From contig NZ_QCZH01000020.1 in assembly GCF_003097655.1 (NCBI RefSeq), positions 1 through 64,000 on the forward strand: a DNA stretch of 64,000 nucleotides, written 5' to 3'. The notes beneath the pieces are model-generated. The model saw only the letters and a program-made list of their open reading frames with translations, had not been told where the DNA came from and did not search any database. Shown in pieces: positions 24,997 through 32,846 of this stretch. A program made the position numbers and the translations under genes. The stretch's first letter is position 1; the number at the start of each line of letters is the position of its first letter. This stretch comes from Flavobacterium laiguense. Lineage in GTDB: Bacteria > Bacteroidota > Bacteroidia > Flavobacteriales > Flavobacteriaceae.

Positions 24997-26298
24997 ATGA
25001 GAAAATTAGCTATAACTATACTATTTGTATTTAGTGTCTCTATACATACAAATGCACAGCAAACCCCAGCGCAAAAGCAAACAAAATCAATATTGATTCT
25101 TAATGCTACAGCACATTTGGGTAATGGAAAAACAATTGAGAATTCTGCCATTGGTTTCAAAGACGGAAAAATCACTATGGTTTCCGATTCTAAAACGATG
25201 CAAACCAGCACTCTTTTTGACACTACAATTGATGCCAAAGGAAAACATGTTTATCCAGGATTCATAATTCCAAATTCAACTTTGGGGTTGGTTGAAATTG
25301 ATGCGGTAAAAGCTTCAGATGACGAGTCAGAGATCGGTATTATGAATCCTAATGTAAGAAGTATTATTGCCTATAATGCGGCTTCAAAGGTCATTGAGAC
25401 TTGCCGTCCGAATGGGGTTTTAATTGCTCAAATTACACCGCACGGAGGAAGAATTTCGGGAACATCATCGATTGTTCAACTGGACGCTTGGAATTGGAAA
25501 GATGCTTTAATTAAAGTAGATGATGGAATCCATTTGGATTTTCCTTCTATTGCTTCTAAAAGCGGATCGTGGTTCGAGCCAGGAAACCTTACCGAAAACA
25601 AAGATTACAACAAACAAATAGATGAAATAAGAGCCTTTTTGTCTAGTGCTAAAGCCTATTTAGCTGAGCCTACAAAAGAGCGAAACATCGTTTTAGAATC
25701 AACTAAAGGTTTGTTTGATGCAACTCAAACTTTGTTTATTTCAGCTAACGAGCAGAAACAAATTATAGATGCGATACAACTTGCTCAAGAAAGCGGTATT
25801 AAGAAAGTAGTCATCGTTGGAGGATTTGAAGCTTACAAAGTGGTTGATTTATTGAAAAAAAATCAAATCGGTGTGTTTTTAAAAAGTGTGCATGAGATGC
25901 CAACAAAAGAAGATCAAGATATTGACATGCCGTATAAAATGGCAAAAATATTAGTCGATAACGGGATTGTTGTTGGCTTAGAAAACAGCGGAGGCAAAGA
26001 ACGCATGAACACCAGAAACTTGCCTTTTCTTGCTGGAACCTGTGTAGCTTATGGATTAGACAAAGAGCTAGCGTTACAATTGATTACTTCTAACACGGCA
26101 AAATTGCTAGGAATAGACCAACAATTAGGAACACTCGAACTAGGAAAAGATGCTACTTTGTTTATTTCCGAAGGAGATGCCTTGGATATGCGTACCAATA
26201 AATTGACGGATGCTTTCATTCAAGGACGAAAGATTGATTTAGAATCACATCAAACTAAGCTTTATGAAAAGTACAAAATCAAATACAATCAACAATAG
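24997..26298 (+). CDS. Secreted amidohydrolase-like protein lacking the metal motif
   Basis: Protein of 433 residues with a signal peptide (1-21, HTNAQ). The fold is that of a metal-dependent amidohydrolase, with KHVYPGFIIPNSTLGLVEI where an active enzyme would carry HxH, and the C-terminal TLELGKDATLFISEGDAL of the composite domain. Neither the HxH nor a clear pair of downstream His ligands is present, so it may be a non-catalytic partner of the preceding protein. The start codon follows the upstream stop (TAA) after one base, so translation is probably coupled. The pair is likely to form a periplasmic complex, which is inference from gene order and shared fold. Confidence 0.82.
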   Translation: MRKLAITILFVFSVSIHTNAQQTPAQKQTKSILILNATAHLGNGKTIENSAIGFKDGKITMVSDSKTMQTSTLFDTTIDAKGKHVYPGFIIPNSTLGLVEIDAVKASDDESEIGIMNPNVRSIIAYNAASKVIETCRPNGVLIAQITPHGGRISGTSSIVQLDAWNWKDALIKVDDGIHLDFPSIASKSGSWFEPGNLTENKDYNKQIDEIRAFLSSAKAYLAEPTKERNIVLESTKGLFDATQTLFISANEQKQIIDAIQLAQESGIKKVVIVGGFEAYKVVDLLKKNQIGVFLKSVHEMPTKEDQDIDMPYKMAKILVDNGIVVGLENSGGKERMNTRNLPFLAGTCVAYGLDKELALQLITSNTAKLLGIDQQLGTLELGKDATLFISEGDALDMRTNKLTDAFIQGRKIDLESHQTKLYEKYKIKYNQQ

Positions 26299-26397
26299 CT
26301 GTAGCAGTTAGACTAAACGTTTTTAAAGCGTTTGACTTATACTAAACATCGATTTAGTTGACAAGCCGAAAGTCTACAAGACTGTATCACTTATTTA

Positions 26398-26437
26398 TTA
26401 GCCACGAATCTCACTAATTAGTGAAATTCGTGGCTAA
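26398..26437. terminator. Forty-base near-perfect palindrome, probable terminator
   Basis: Arms start TTAGCCACGAAT and end ATTCGTGGCTAA, with a central TCACTAATTAGTGA and a single mismatched pair. It lies 100 bases after the amidohydrolase operon. It may stop transcription, or it may be a repeat unit. Confidence 0.6.
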
Positions 26438-26445
26438 ATTATTTT

Positions 26446-26510
26446 AATACCGTCTGTTATTTCAAAATAGTCCAATAAAATTGTACTAAATGAAATATAC
26501 AACGGCATTA
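26446..26510. repeat. Dispersed palindromic element, copy 1
   Basis: Outer arms TAATACCG and CGGCATTA surround an inner core ATAGTCCAAT-N3-TTGTACTA. The same core in reverse orientation and similar outer arms occur at 44791-44853. A partial third unit (ATTGGACTATA) follows at 26520-26531. The rest of 26299-26654 shows no gene. Confidence 0.55.
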
Positions 26511-26617
26511 TACCAAATCCATTGGACTATAATAATTAATGGTATAACAAGCTAAAGCACAAAACACCAAATACTCTCTTCTTAATCTAGATTAAGTGTC
26601 AACGCTAAAAACGGATG

Positions 26618-26625
26618 TAAATTTG
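26618..26625 (+). promoter_or_regulatory. Putative -7 box of the pirin gene
   Basis: TAAATTTG matches TAnnTTTG and ends 29 bases before the ATG. No TTG at the expected distance. Confidence 0.4.
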
Positions 26626-26654
26626 TATAACAAAAATCACTAAATTTATACATC

Positions 26655-27371
26655 ATGGAAAATACAGTTTTACACAAAGCCGACACAAGAGGACACGCAG
26701 ACCACGGATGGTTAAACGCTTATCATAGTTTTAGCTTCGCCAGTTGGTACAATCCGGATAGAGTTCAATTTGGAACTTTACGCGTTTTGAACGACGACAC
26801 TGTTGCAGCCGGAATGGGTTTTGGAACACATCCACATGACAATATGGAAATCATTACCATTCCACTTGAAGGCGATTTGGCTCATAAAGACAGTATGGGA
26901 AATACGGAAGTGATAAAAAACGGAGACGTTCAGGTGATGAGTGCCGGAACTGGAATTCAACACAGTGAGTTCAACCCCAACGCGGATCAAAGAACTAAAT
27001 TATTGCAAATTTGGGTTTTCCCAAAAGTTAGAAATGTAGAACCACGTTACCAACAAATCACATTAAATCCAGAAGACCGAAACAATAAACTACAACAAAT
27101 CCTTTCCCCAAATGCAGAAGATGCAGGAGTATGGATTCATCAGGACGCTTGGTTTCATTTGGGTAAATTTGACAAAGACACCGCTACTACCTACGAATTA
27201 AAAAAAGAAGGAAATGGTGTTTATGCTTTCATCCTTTCTGGTACTGTAACCATCAATGGACAGGAATTGGAAACCCGCGATGGTTTCGGAATTTGGGATA
27301 CTGCAGCTTTGGACATTAAAGCAACAACAGATGCCGAGTTTTTATTGATGGAGATTCCGATGGAATATTAA
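26655..27371 (+). CDS. Pirin family protein (YhhW-like bicupin)
   Basis: Cytosolic bicupin of 238 residues. The N-terminal cupin has the metal-binding pattern GFGTHPHDNMEIITIPLEG with two His and a Glu, plus GIQHSEFN with a fourth His; this matches quercetinase-type pirins such as YhhW. The second cupin (about 150-235) lacks such ligands. Bacterial pirins include quercetin 2,3-dioxygenases and regulators of metabolic enzymes, and the physiological substrate is usually unknown. It heads a run of four plus-strand genes with GNAT, OsmC and 4Fe-4S proteins, though the gap to the next gene is about 100 bp and contains CTCAGAATCTTAGAAA-type direct repeats. Confidence 0.9.
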   Translation: MENTVLHKADTRGHADHGWLNAYHSFSFASWYNPDRVQFGTLRVLNDDTVAAGMGFGTHPHDNMEIITIPLEGDLAHKDSMGNTEVIKNGDVQVMSAGTGIQHSEFNPNADQRTKLLQIWVFPKVRNVEPRYQQITLNPEDRNNKLQQILSPNAEDAGVWIHQDAWFHLGKFDKDTATTYELKKEGNGVYAFILSGTVTINGQELETRDGFGIWDTAALDIKATTDAEFLLMEIPMEY

Positions 27372-27468
27372 ATAGACACCAAGTTACTATGACACTAAGA
27401 TTAAAAGCTTAGAATCTTAAAAAAACTCAGAATCTTAGAAACTCAGAATCTCAGCAACTTTAAAAAAA

Positions 27469-27753
27469 ATGAACGAAACAGTAAATATAGAATTCAATGA
27501 CAAAAACGGTAATTTTAATATTACTTCCGAAGGCAGGAAAGTAGCCCTAATGACTTTTGTATTTGCCGGGCCAGATAAAATCATCATTAATCATACCGAA
27601 GTATCCCCCGTATTTAACGGAAAAGGATTGGGGCTGAAATTAGTGGAAAAAGCCGTTGAAGTTGCAAGAGAGAAAAAGTGGACTATCATTCCTTTATGTC
27701 CTTTTGCTAAAAAAACGTTTGACAGAAACCCCCAATTTAAAGATGTATTATAA
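27469..27753 (+). CDS. Small GNAT-like N-acetyltransferase (YjdJ type)
   Basis: Protein of 94 residues, the size of the short GNAT group (PF14542-like) represented by YjdJ. It retains the acetyl-CoA binding segment in VSPVFNGKGLGLKLVEKAV and the following strand-helix WTIIPLCPFAKKTFDRNP. Substrates are unknown. Its stop codon overlaps the ATG of the OsmC gene (TAATG), indicating translational coupling. In E. coli the homologous yjdJ is adjacent to yjdI, and here a YjdI-like protein lies two genes downstream, so the association is conserved across phyla. Confidence 0.85.
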   Translation: MNETVNIEFNDKNGNFNITSEGRKVALMTFVFAGPDKIIINHTEVSPVFNGKGLGLKLVEKAVEVAREKKWTIIPLCPFAKKTFDRNPQFKDVL

Positions 27754-28160
27754 TGAAACCTTTTTTTGAAAATGATATACTTGGCCACATAGGTTCCCAA
27801 AATTATCTATGTAACATTTCTTGGCGAAACGGGCAATTCCTTATGGACGAACCCGAAAACAAAGGCGAAAAAGATTTAGGAATAGATCCATTTTCTACTT
27901 TATTGTCTTCTTTGGCGGGTTGTACTCTTTCTACTTTAAGGATGTACATCGATAGAAAAGAATGGACTATCCCAGAAATAAATATTTCACTAAATTTATA
28001 TCAGGAAACAGAAAGCGAATTGACAACAACCATCAAAAGAAACATTACCTTTTCGAAAGAAGTTAGCACCGAACAAAAAGAGAGACTGCTTTTAATTGCT
28101 GACAAATGCCCAATTTCAAAATTACTTAAAGGAAACATAACCATTAACACCACCCTTTAA
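27753..28160 (+). CDS. OsmC family peroxiredoxin-like protein
   Basis: Protein of 135 residues with the OsmC/Ohr fold. The two redox Cys are visible in LSSLAGCTLSTLRMY on the central helix and in LIADKCPISKLL near the C-terminus. Family members reduce organic peroxides or act on polysulfides and other thiol-reactive compounds. The central position within a GNAT-OsmC-4Fe-4S operon suggests a redox or sulfur-related role rather than classic Ohr. The ATG overlaps the upstream stop codon, and the next ATG follows the stop by two bases. Confidence 0.9.
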   Translation: MKPFFENDILGHIGSQNYLCNISWRNGQFLMDEPENKGEKDLGIDPFSTLLSSLAGCTLSTLRMYIDRKEWTIPEINISLNLYQETESELTTTIKRNITFSKEVSTEQKERLLLIADKCPISKLLKGNITINTTL

Positions 28161-28162
28161 TC

Positions 28163-28393
28163 ATGGATCCAAAAGATATTAAAAAAGAATACACCAATGG
28201 TGAAGTCACCATTGTATGGCAATCCGGAAAATGCATTCATTCCGGTAATTGTGTCCGCAATAATCCAGACGTTTTCAAACCTAAAGAACAGCCATGGATT
28301 ACACCCGAAAATTCAACAACCGAAAAAATTATCGAGACCGTCAACAAATGCCCATCGGGAGCATTGACTTTTTACATGAATAAAAAAGATTAA
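28163..28393 (+). CDS. YjdI-like single-cluster 4Fe-4S protein
   Basis: Protein of 76 residues of the Fer4_19/DUF1271 type. Cys residues occur as KCIHSGNCVRNNPDVF and later NKCPSGAL, enough for one iron-sulfur cluster. In other bacteria this family is found beside YjdJ-type acetyltransferases or fused to zinc-finger CDGSH domains, and its function is not established. Here it ends a tightly coupled operon with GNAT and OsmC genes. The last four bases overlap the 3' end of the convergent acetyltransferase gene. Confidence 0.87.
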   Translation: MDPKDIKKEYTNGEVTIVWQSGKCIHSGNCVRNNPDVFKPKEQPWITPENSTTEKIIETVNKCPSGALTFYMNKKD

Positions 28394-28950
28394 TCCAAAT
28401 TCAATTTCCGAATCACTTTAGCAGGATTACCAACTGCTAAAGAGTTTTCGGGAATATCTTTGGTTACTACAGATCCGGCTCCAATTACACAACCAGCTCC
28501 AATAGTTACTCCTGGACAAATTACCGAATTCCCTCCTATCCAACAATCATCTCCAATGGATACGGGTTTTGAACTTTCAACGGTTCTTCTTTCTATAGCA
28601 TTCAGCGGATGGGTTGCTGTGTAAATATGAACACCCGGAGCAAAGAAAACATTGTTTCCAATAGTCACTTTCATCGTGTCTAAAACTACACAATTGACAT
28701 TGAAATACACATTCTCTCCCGAATGAATATTATACCCATAATCACAATGAAACGGCGGTTCTATATACAACCGTTTATGGGAATTCGGCATTAACTCCCT
28801 CAGAATGGCTCGAGATTTCCCGTTCATCAAATATTCGGTAACATTCAATTTATGCAATAGTTTTTTGGCTCTGATACGCTCTTCGGTAAGCTGTTTGTCA
28901 TTGCTAAAATAGATTTCGCCCAAAAGCATTTTTTCTTTTTCGGTCTTCAT
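28390..28950 (-). CDS. Maltose/galactoside-type sugar O-acetyltransferase
   Basis: Protein of 186 residues of the left-handed beta-helix (hexapeptide repeat) family. The N-terminal helical Mac domain starts with EKEKMLLGEIYFSNDKQL. The acetyl-CoA site includes the catalytic His in YTATHPLNA, followed by GDDCWIGGNSVICPGVTIG hexads and the C-terminal NPAKVIRKL. It acetylates sugars such as maltose, glucose or galactosides in the cytosol, though true substrates are usually unclear. It is a single minus-strand gene, convergent with the 4Fe-4S protein (four-base overlap) and divergent from fabD. Confidence 0.92.
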   Translation of the reverse strand: MKTEKEKMLLGEIYFSNDKQLTEERIRAKKLLHKLNVTEYLMNGKSRAILRELMPNSHKRLYIEPPFHCDYGYNIHSGENVYFNVNCVVLDTMKVTIGNNVFFAPGVHIYTATHPLNAIERRTVESSKPVSIGDDCWIGGNSVICPGVTIGAGCVIGAGSVVTKDIPENSLAVGNPAKVIRKLNLD

Positions 28951-29064
28951 TGTTTATGAATTTTATTAGTAACAAACCTTGAGTAAAAATAGTAAAACGG
29001 CATCGTATTCAGTTATCATATTCGAAGAAAACAAAGTTTAAAACACTATTATCTCAAAAAACAC

Positions 29065-29072
29065 TATTTTTG
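29065..29072 (+). promoter_or_regulatory. Putative -7 box of fabD
   Basis: TATTTTTG matches TAnnTTTG about 57 bases before the ATG in the divergent gap. A -33 TTG is not evident. Confidence 0.4.
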
Positions 29073-29128
29073 TACTTTATTAAACTTCGCTTATTTTAAA
29101 GCAACTTTTAAACTATAAACAAAAAAAT

Positions 29129-30001
29129 ATGAAGGCATACGTATTTCCAGGTCAAGGCGCACAATTCACAGGAATGGGCAAAGACTTATATGAAAACTCC
29201 CCATTAGCAAAGGAATTATTCGAAAAAGCGAATGAAATTTTAGGTTTCCGCATTACCGACATCATGTTTGAAGGGACTGCAGAGGAATTGAAAGAAACCA
29301 AAGTTACCCAACCAGCCGTTTTTTTACACTCGGTTATTTTGGCTAAAACATTGGAAGATTTCAAACCAGAAATGGTGGCTGGACACTCTTTAGGAGAATT
29401 TTCGGCATTGGTAGCCAATGGTGCTTTGTCTTTTGAAGACGGATTAAAATTAGTTTCACAACGAGCGTTGGCAATGCAAAAAGCCTGTGAAATAAAGCCT
29501 TCAACAATGGCTGCCGTTTTAGGATTGGCAGACAATATTGTAGAAGACGTTTGCGCTTCTATTGACGGAGTTGTGGTGGCTGCAAACTACAACTGTCCTG
29601 GACAATTGGTAATTTCTGGAGAAACCACAGCTGTGGAAAAAGCCTGTGAAGCAATGAAAGCCGCTGGTGCAAAACGTGCATTATTATTACCTGTTGGTGG
29701 AGCATTTCACTCGCCAATGATGGAACCTGCAAGAGAAGAATTAGCTGCAGCTATTGAAGCGACTACGTTCTCGACTCCTATTTGCCCAGTATATCAAAAC
29801 GTGACTGCAAATGCCGTATCTGACGCAAACGAAATCAAGAAAAATTTAATCATTCAATTGACCGCTCCGGTACGTTGGACTCAATCAGTACAACAAATGA
29901 TTGCCGATGGTGCATCTTTATTTACCGAAGTAGGACCTGGAAAAGTATTGGCTGGTTTAATTGGAAAAATTGACAAAGAAGCTGCGACGTCAAACGCTTA
30001 A
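29129..30001 (+). CDS. fabD: Malonyl-CoA:ACP transacylase FabD
   Basis: Cytosolic enzyme of 290 residues that moves the malonyl group from CoA to acyl carrier protein, feeding fatty acid chain extension. The nucleophile S87 lies in AGHSLGEFSAL, and the catalytic His near 194 in GGAFHSPMM. The N-terminal FPGQGAQFTGMGKDL and the Gln in VTQPAVFLHS are also diagnostic. Other fab genes are not adjacent. It is probably monocistronic, with its own promoter and a hairpin 100 bases downstream. Confidence 0.96.
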   Translation: MKAYVFPGQGAQFTGMGKDLYENSPLAKELFEKANEILGFRITDIMFEGTAEELKETKVTQPAVFLHSVILAKTLEDFKPEMVAGHSLGEFSALVANGALSFEDGLKLVSQRALAMQKACEIKPSTMAAVLGLADNIVEDVCASIDGVVVAANYNCPGQLVISGETTAVEKACEAMKAAGAKRALLLPVGGAFHSPMMEPAREELAAAIEATTFSTPICPVYQNVTANAVSDANEIKKNLIIQLTAPVRWTQSVQQMIADGASLFTEVGPGKVLAGLIGKIDKEAATSNA

Positions 30002-30099
30002 AACTAGTAATCAGTGGTCAGTTTTTTAGTGATCAGTCGTTGTCTATAAATATAATTCCCATGAACTGATGTTTGTGGGGATTTTTTTTAAAAACTTTT

Positions 30100-30123
30100 A
30101 GAGATGCACTGCGGTGCATCTCT
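30100..30123. repeat. Perfect 10-bp-stem hairpin repeat
   Basis: AGAGATGCAC and GTGCATCTCT form a stem around TGCG between convergent fabD and the small hypothetical gene. It may act as a terminator. A related half-site (GACGTGATAAATCGCGTCTC) lies at 32821-32840 between the aminotransferase and galE genes. Confidence 0.55.
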
Positions 30124-30126
30124 ACT

Positions 30127-30321
30127 TTATTTTCCCCGCCATGTTCGTATTCTTTTATGCATTTCTGCTTTAAACTGTTCTAGAGTATAGCCATTTTTCA
30201 TCTCTTCATCAAAATCAAAAGTAGTCCTGTCTATGTCTTTAAATTTAATTTTCGAAACTTCATAATCAACAGAAGGTTCTTCAACTTTATTTATTTTCGG
30301 ATTTTCTTTTTTAGCATTCAT
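30127..30321 (-). CDS. Small hypothetical protein
   Basis: Frame of 64 codons with a charged product. The first half is Lys/Glu-rich and probably disordered, and the C-terminal half (FDFDEEMKNGYTLEQFKAEM, then HKRIRTWRGK) is likely to form an amphipathic helix with a basic tail. It begins with ATG, has coding-like composition and is followed closely by a hairpin. I do not recognise a family. Similar small acidic-basic proteins in Bacteroidota sometimes accompany toxins, but no partner gene is adjacent here. The case for a real gene rests on composition and spacing alone. Confidence 0.5.
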   Translation of the reverse strand: MNAKKENPKINKVEEPSVDYEVSKIKFKDIDRTTFDFDEEMKNGYTLEQFKAEMHKRIRTWRGK

Positions 30322-30370
30322 GATAAGCTTATTTACTTAACAAATTTACAATTAATTACTTAAACCAAAA

Positions 30371-30403
30371 AATCGCAAACTATCATCACGATAATTTGCG
30401 ATT
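30371..30403 (-). terminator. Rho-independent terminator of the glycerophosphodiesterase gene
   Basis: Arms AATCGCAAA and TTTGCGATT with an inner TATC/GATA, followed on the minus strand by TTTTTTGG. It lies 20 bases past the stop codon. Confidence 0.8.
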
Positions 30404-30423
30404 AATTTTATTGCATAGCGAAA

Positions 30424-31626
30424 TTATCTTGCCTGAACAGCCATATCTGTAAAATCAGAAAACAAACCATCCAATCCTAATTTATAGAAAGCTTGGTATT
30501 CTAAAATCGGGTTGTTATAATAGTTGTGCAATAAGCGTCGTCCTTCATTTCTAAATGTATAAGCATGCACTTGTAATCCTTTTTTATGCGCATCCGAAAT
30601 TAATGTGCTTGGTGGTAACGCCTCTTTATCGGAATCATCAATTTTTCCATCTGCATTTATATCATCGGCTTTGCCATCCTTATTTGCATCAGTCCCTTTA
30701 TACGAAATAATAAAAGGCTTCCATGGACCAATCCCATTAGCATAGGTTTTAACAAAATCCAACCCTTCTTGTGTCCTAAAAAAACCATAATCTCTAGCAT
30801 CTCCTTTTAAATGCCAATCGTACGGTTTTCCGTCAGAAATAATTTCACCGGCTGGAACCGTAAAAATTAAATCCCCATTTAAAGTCACATCATAACAACT
30901 TAACAATTGAATGATTTTTACGGTCGATTTACTTCTGAGGTATTGCAAATTAGAAACTTCAAATGACTGAACATAAACTGGAGATGAGGCATCATTCCAA
31001 CCTTCGGCAGTCAAAACCTCCAACAGTTTATCCGTGATTTTTAAGTTTAGCGCTTCGTGAAAAGAAGGATGCTTTGTTTCTGGATAAATCCCGATAATTC
31101 GTCCTGTTTGTGCCGATTTTTGTTTTGCCAAAGCAATCACTTCCGCAAATGTTGGAATCGCATACAGATTATTATAGTGTTGTGAGCGTTCTGCCAAAGC
31201 TTGTTTCGCTTTTAACTGTTTAATTTCCGCCAAAGTAAAATCGCAAACAAACCAATCCGTCACCATCGCTCCATCAATATTTTTGGTGCTTTTTTTGGAT
31301 GCGAAAGCAGGAATATCAGCCACGTTTGTTGTTCCAGACAGCATGGGTTCATGACGCACCACCAGTTGGCCATCTTTTGTCATTACCAAATCGGGTTCTA
31401 TAAAATCGGCTCCCATTTCTATAGCTTTGGTATACCCTTCAATGGTATGTTCCGGCAAATAACCCGACGCACCACGATGGGCAACAACTATAGGATTTAC
31501 TCCTGTCAAAGTAGGATACTTATTAGTTTCTTCTACTGGATCATTTTGGTCATCTTTATTACAAGACAATAATAACAACGCACCACTCAAAAAAATGGCG
31601 CTTCTTAAAACATGAATTGAGGTCAT
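30424..31626 (-). CDS. Glycerophosphodiester phosphodiesterase lipoprotein (GlpQ-like)
   Basis: Protein of 400 residues. A type II signal peptide ends in LLLLSC, with an acidic start (NKDDQND) that fits surface export of lipoproteins in this phylum. The TIM-barrel domain shows VVAHRGASGYLPEHTIEGY, FIEPDLVMTKDGQLVVRHEP and YPETKHPSFHE, the metal and substrate residues of GDPD enzymes that release glycerol-3-phosphate from glycerophosphodiesters. An insertion near residues 320-350 (DANKDGKADDINADGKIDD) repeats the DxNxDG pattern of calcium-binding loops, unusual for the family. It is a single gene with its own terminator. Confidence 0.93.
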   Translation of the reverse strand: MTSIHVLRSAIFLSGALLLLSCNKDDQNDPVEETNKYPTLTGVNPIVVAHRGASGYLPEHTIEGYTKAIEMGADFIEPDLVMTKDGQLVVRHEPMLSGTTNVADIPAFASKKSTKNIDGAMVTDWFVCDFTLAEIKQLKAKQALAERSQHYNNLYAIPTFAEVIALAKQKSAQTGRIIGIYPETKHPSFHEALNLKITDKLLEVLTAEGWNDASSPVYVQSFEVSNLQYLRSKSTVKIIQLLSCYDVTLNGDLIFTVPAGEIISDGKPYDWHLKGDARDYGFFRTQEGLDFVKTYANGIGPWKPFIISYKGTDANKDGKADDINADGKIDDSDKEALPPSTLISDAHKKGLQVHAYTFRNEGRRLLHNYYNNPILEYQAFYKLGLDGLFSDFTDMAVQAR

Positions 31627-31709
31627 AATTTTTATTTTTCACAAATAAATTCAATTTCCCTACAATTAACGTTAGCACTGAGTTAAGTAACTGTTATAAA
31701 ATTTTACAA

Positions 31710-31747
31710 AAAAAGCCAAACTATCAATTGATCGTTTGGCTTTTTTA
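31710..31747. terminator. Bidirectional terminator after galE
   Basis: Stem GCCAAAC/GTTTGGC, flanked by A and T runs on both sides, lies between galE and the start of the glycerophosphodiesterase gene. Confidence 0.8.
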
Positions 31748-31779
31748 AATTCTGAAATTTATGTTCTAGATTCTAAAAT

Positions 31780-32793
31780 CTAACCTCTTATTTTCTGTTC
31801 CCATTTCCAAGCACTGGCCATGGCTTCATCCAAGGTTGATTGTGCTTTCCAACCCAATACATCATTTGCTTTATCGGTATTGGCATACGCCTCTGTAATA
31901 TCGCCTTCTCTGCGAGGTACAATTTTATAAGGAAGTTTTTTATTACTCACTTTTTCAAAACTATGAATCACTTCTAGAACAGAACTTCCTGTCCCTGTTC
32001 CTAGATTAAATGTTTCTACTTTTTCTAAATTCTTTTTGCTTAATAACCGTTGTAACGCAATAACGTGGGCTTTTGCCAAATCGACTACGTGAATATAATC
32101 ACGAATGCAAGTTCCATCAGTAGTAGGATAATCATCTCCAAAAACAGCTAATTCTTGACGCAAACCAAAACCAGTTTGTGTAATAAATGGCACTAAATTT
32201 TGAGGCACCCCGATTGGTAATTCTCCGATTTCTGCAGAGGGATGTGATCCAATCGGATTGAAATAACGCAACAAAATAGCATTAATACTACTTACTTTAG
32301 CCACATCGTTAATAATTTCTTCTCCGATTTTTTTGGTATTACCATAAGGCGACATCGGTTGTTGCACAGGAGCATCTTCGGTAATTGGCATTTTTTCTGC
32401 CTGTCCGTAAACGGTGCAGGAAGAACTAAAAATAAAGTGGGCTTTATCCTGTTTTGAAAGCTCCTGCAAAAGATAGATCAAAGAAGCAATGTTGTTTTCG
32501 TAATACAACAATGGATTTTCCACACTTTCTCCAACTGCTTTGGATGCCGCAAAATGAATAACTCCCGAAACATCGTTGTGCTTTTTGAAAAAACTACGAA
32601 CCGCTTCCTTTTCTCTTACATCTAATTTTTCAAAAATTGGTGTTTTACCGGTAATCGCAACAATCCCTTTCAAAACGGCCTCTGAAGAATTGGAAAGATC
32701 ATCTATAATAACCACTTCAAAACCTTCATTTTGCAATTCTACAACGGTATGCGAACCGATAAAACCTAAACCTCCTGTAACTAGTATTTTCAT
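31780..32793 (-). CDS. galE: UDP-glucose 4-epimerase GalE
   Basis: Cytosolic NAD-dependent epimerase of 337 residues, interconverting UDP-glucose and UDP-galactose (or the N-acetyl forms) for glycan synthesis. The Rossmann motif is GGLGFIGSHTV at the N-terminus, with VVIIDDLSNS for ribose binding. The catalytic Ser is in FSSSCTVYG and the YxxxK pair in PYGNTKK. FNPIGSHPSAEIGE is the usual GalE substrate-site segment. A sugar aminotransferase lies upstream on the same strand with a gap of about 50 bases that contains a short hairpin, so both may serve surface polysaccharide formation. Confidence 0.95.
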   Translation of the reverse strand: MKILVTGGLGFIGSHTVVELQNEGFEVVIIDDLSNSSEAVLKGIVAITGKTPIFEKLDVREKEAVRSFFKKHNDVSGVIHFAASKAVGESVENPLLYYENNIASLIYLLQELSKQDKAHFIFSSSCTVYGQAEKMPITEDAPVQQPMSPYGNTKKIGEEIINDVAKVSSINAILLRYFNPIGSHPSAEIGELPIGVPQNLVPFITQTGFGLRQELAVFGDDYPTTDGTCIRDYIHVVDLAKAHVIALQRLLSKKNLEKVETFNLGTGTGSSVLEVIHSFEKVSNKKLPYKIVPRREGDITEAYANTDKANDVLGWKAQSTLDEAMASAWKWEQKIRG

Positions 32794-32846
32794 GTTTCTT
32801 TTTTCATCTTATAAAAAAAGACGTGATAAATCGCGTCTCTACGGCA

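Noticed and set aside
29152..29535. Open frame of 127 codons antisense to fabD
   Set aside because: Entirely inside fabD, product lacks any motif, and fabD is certain.
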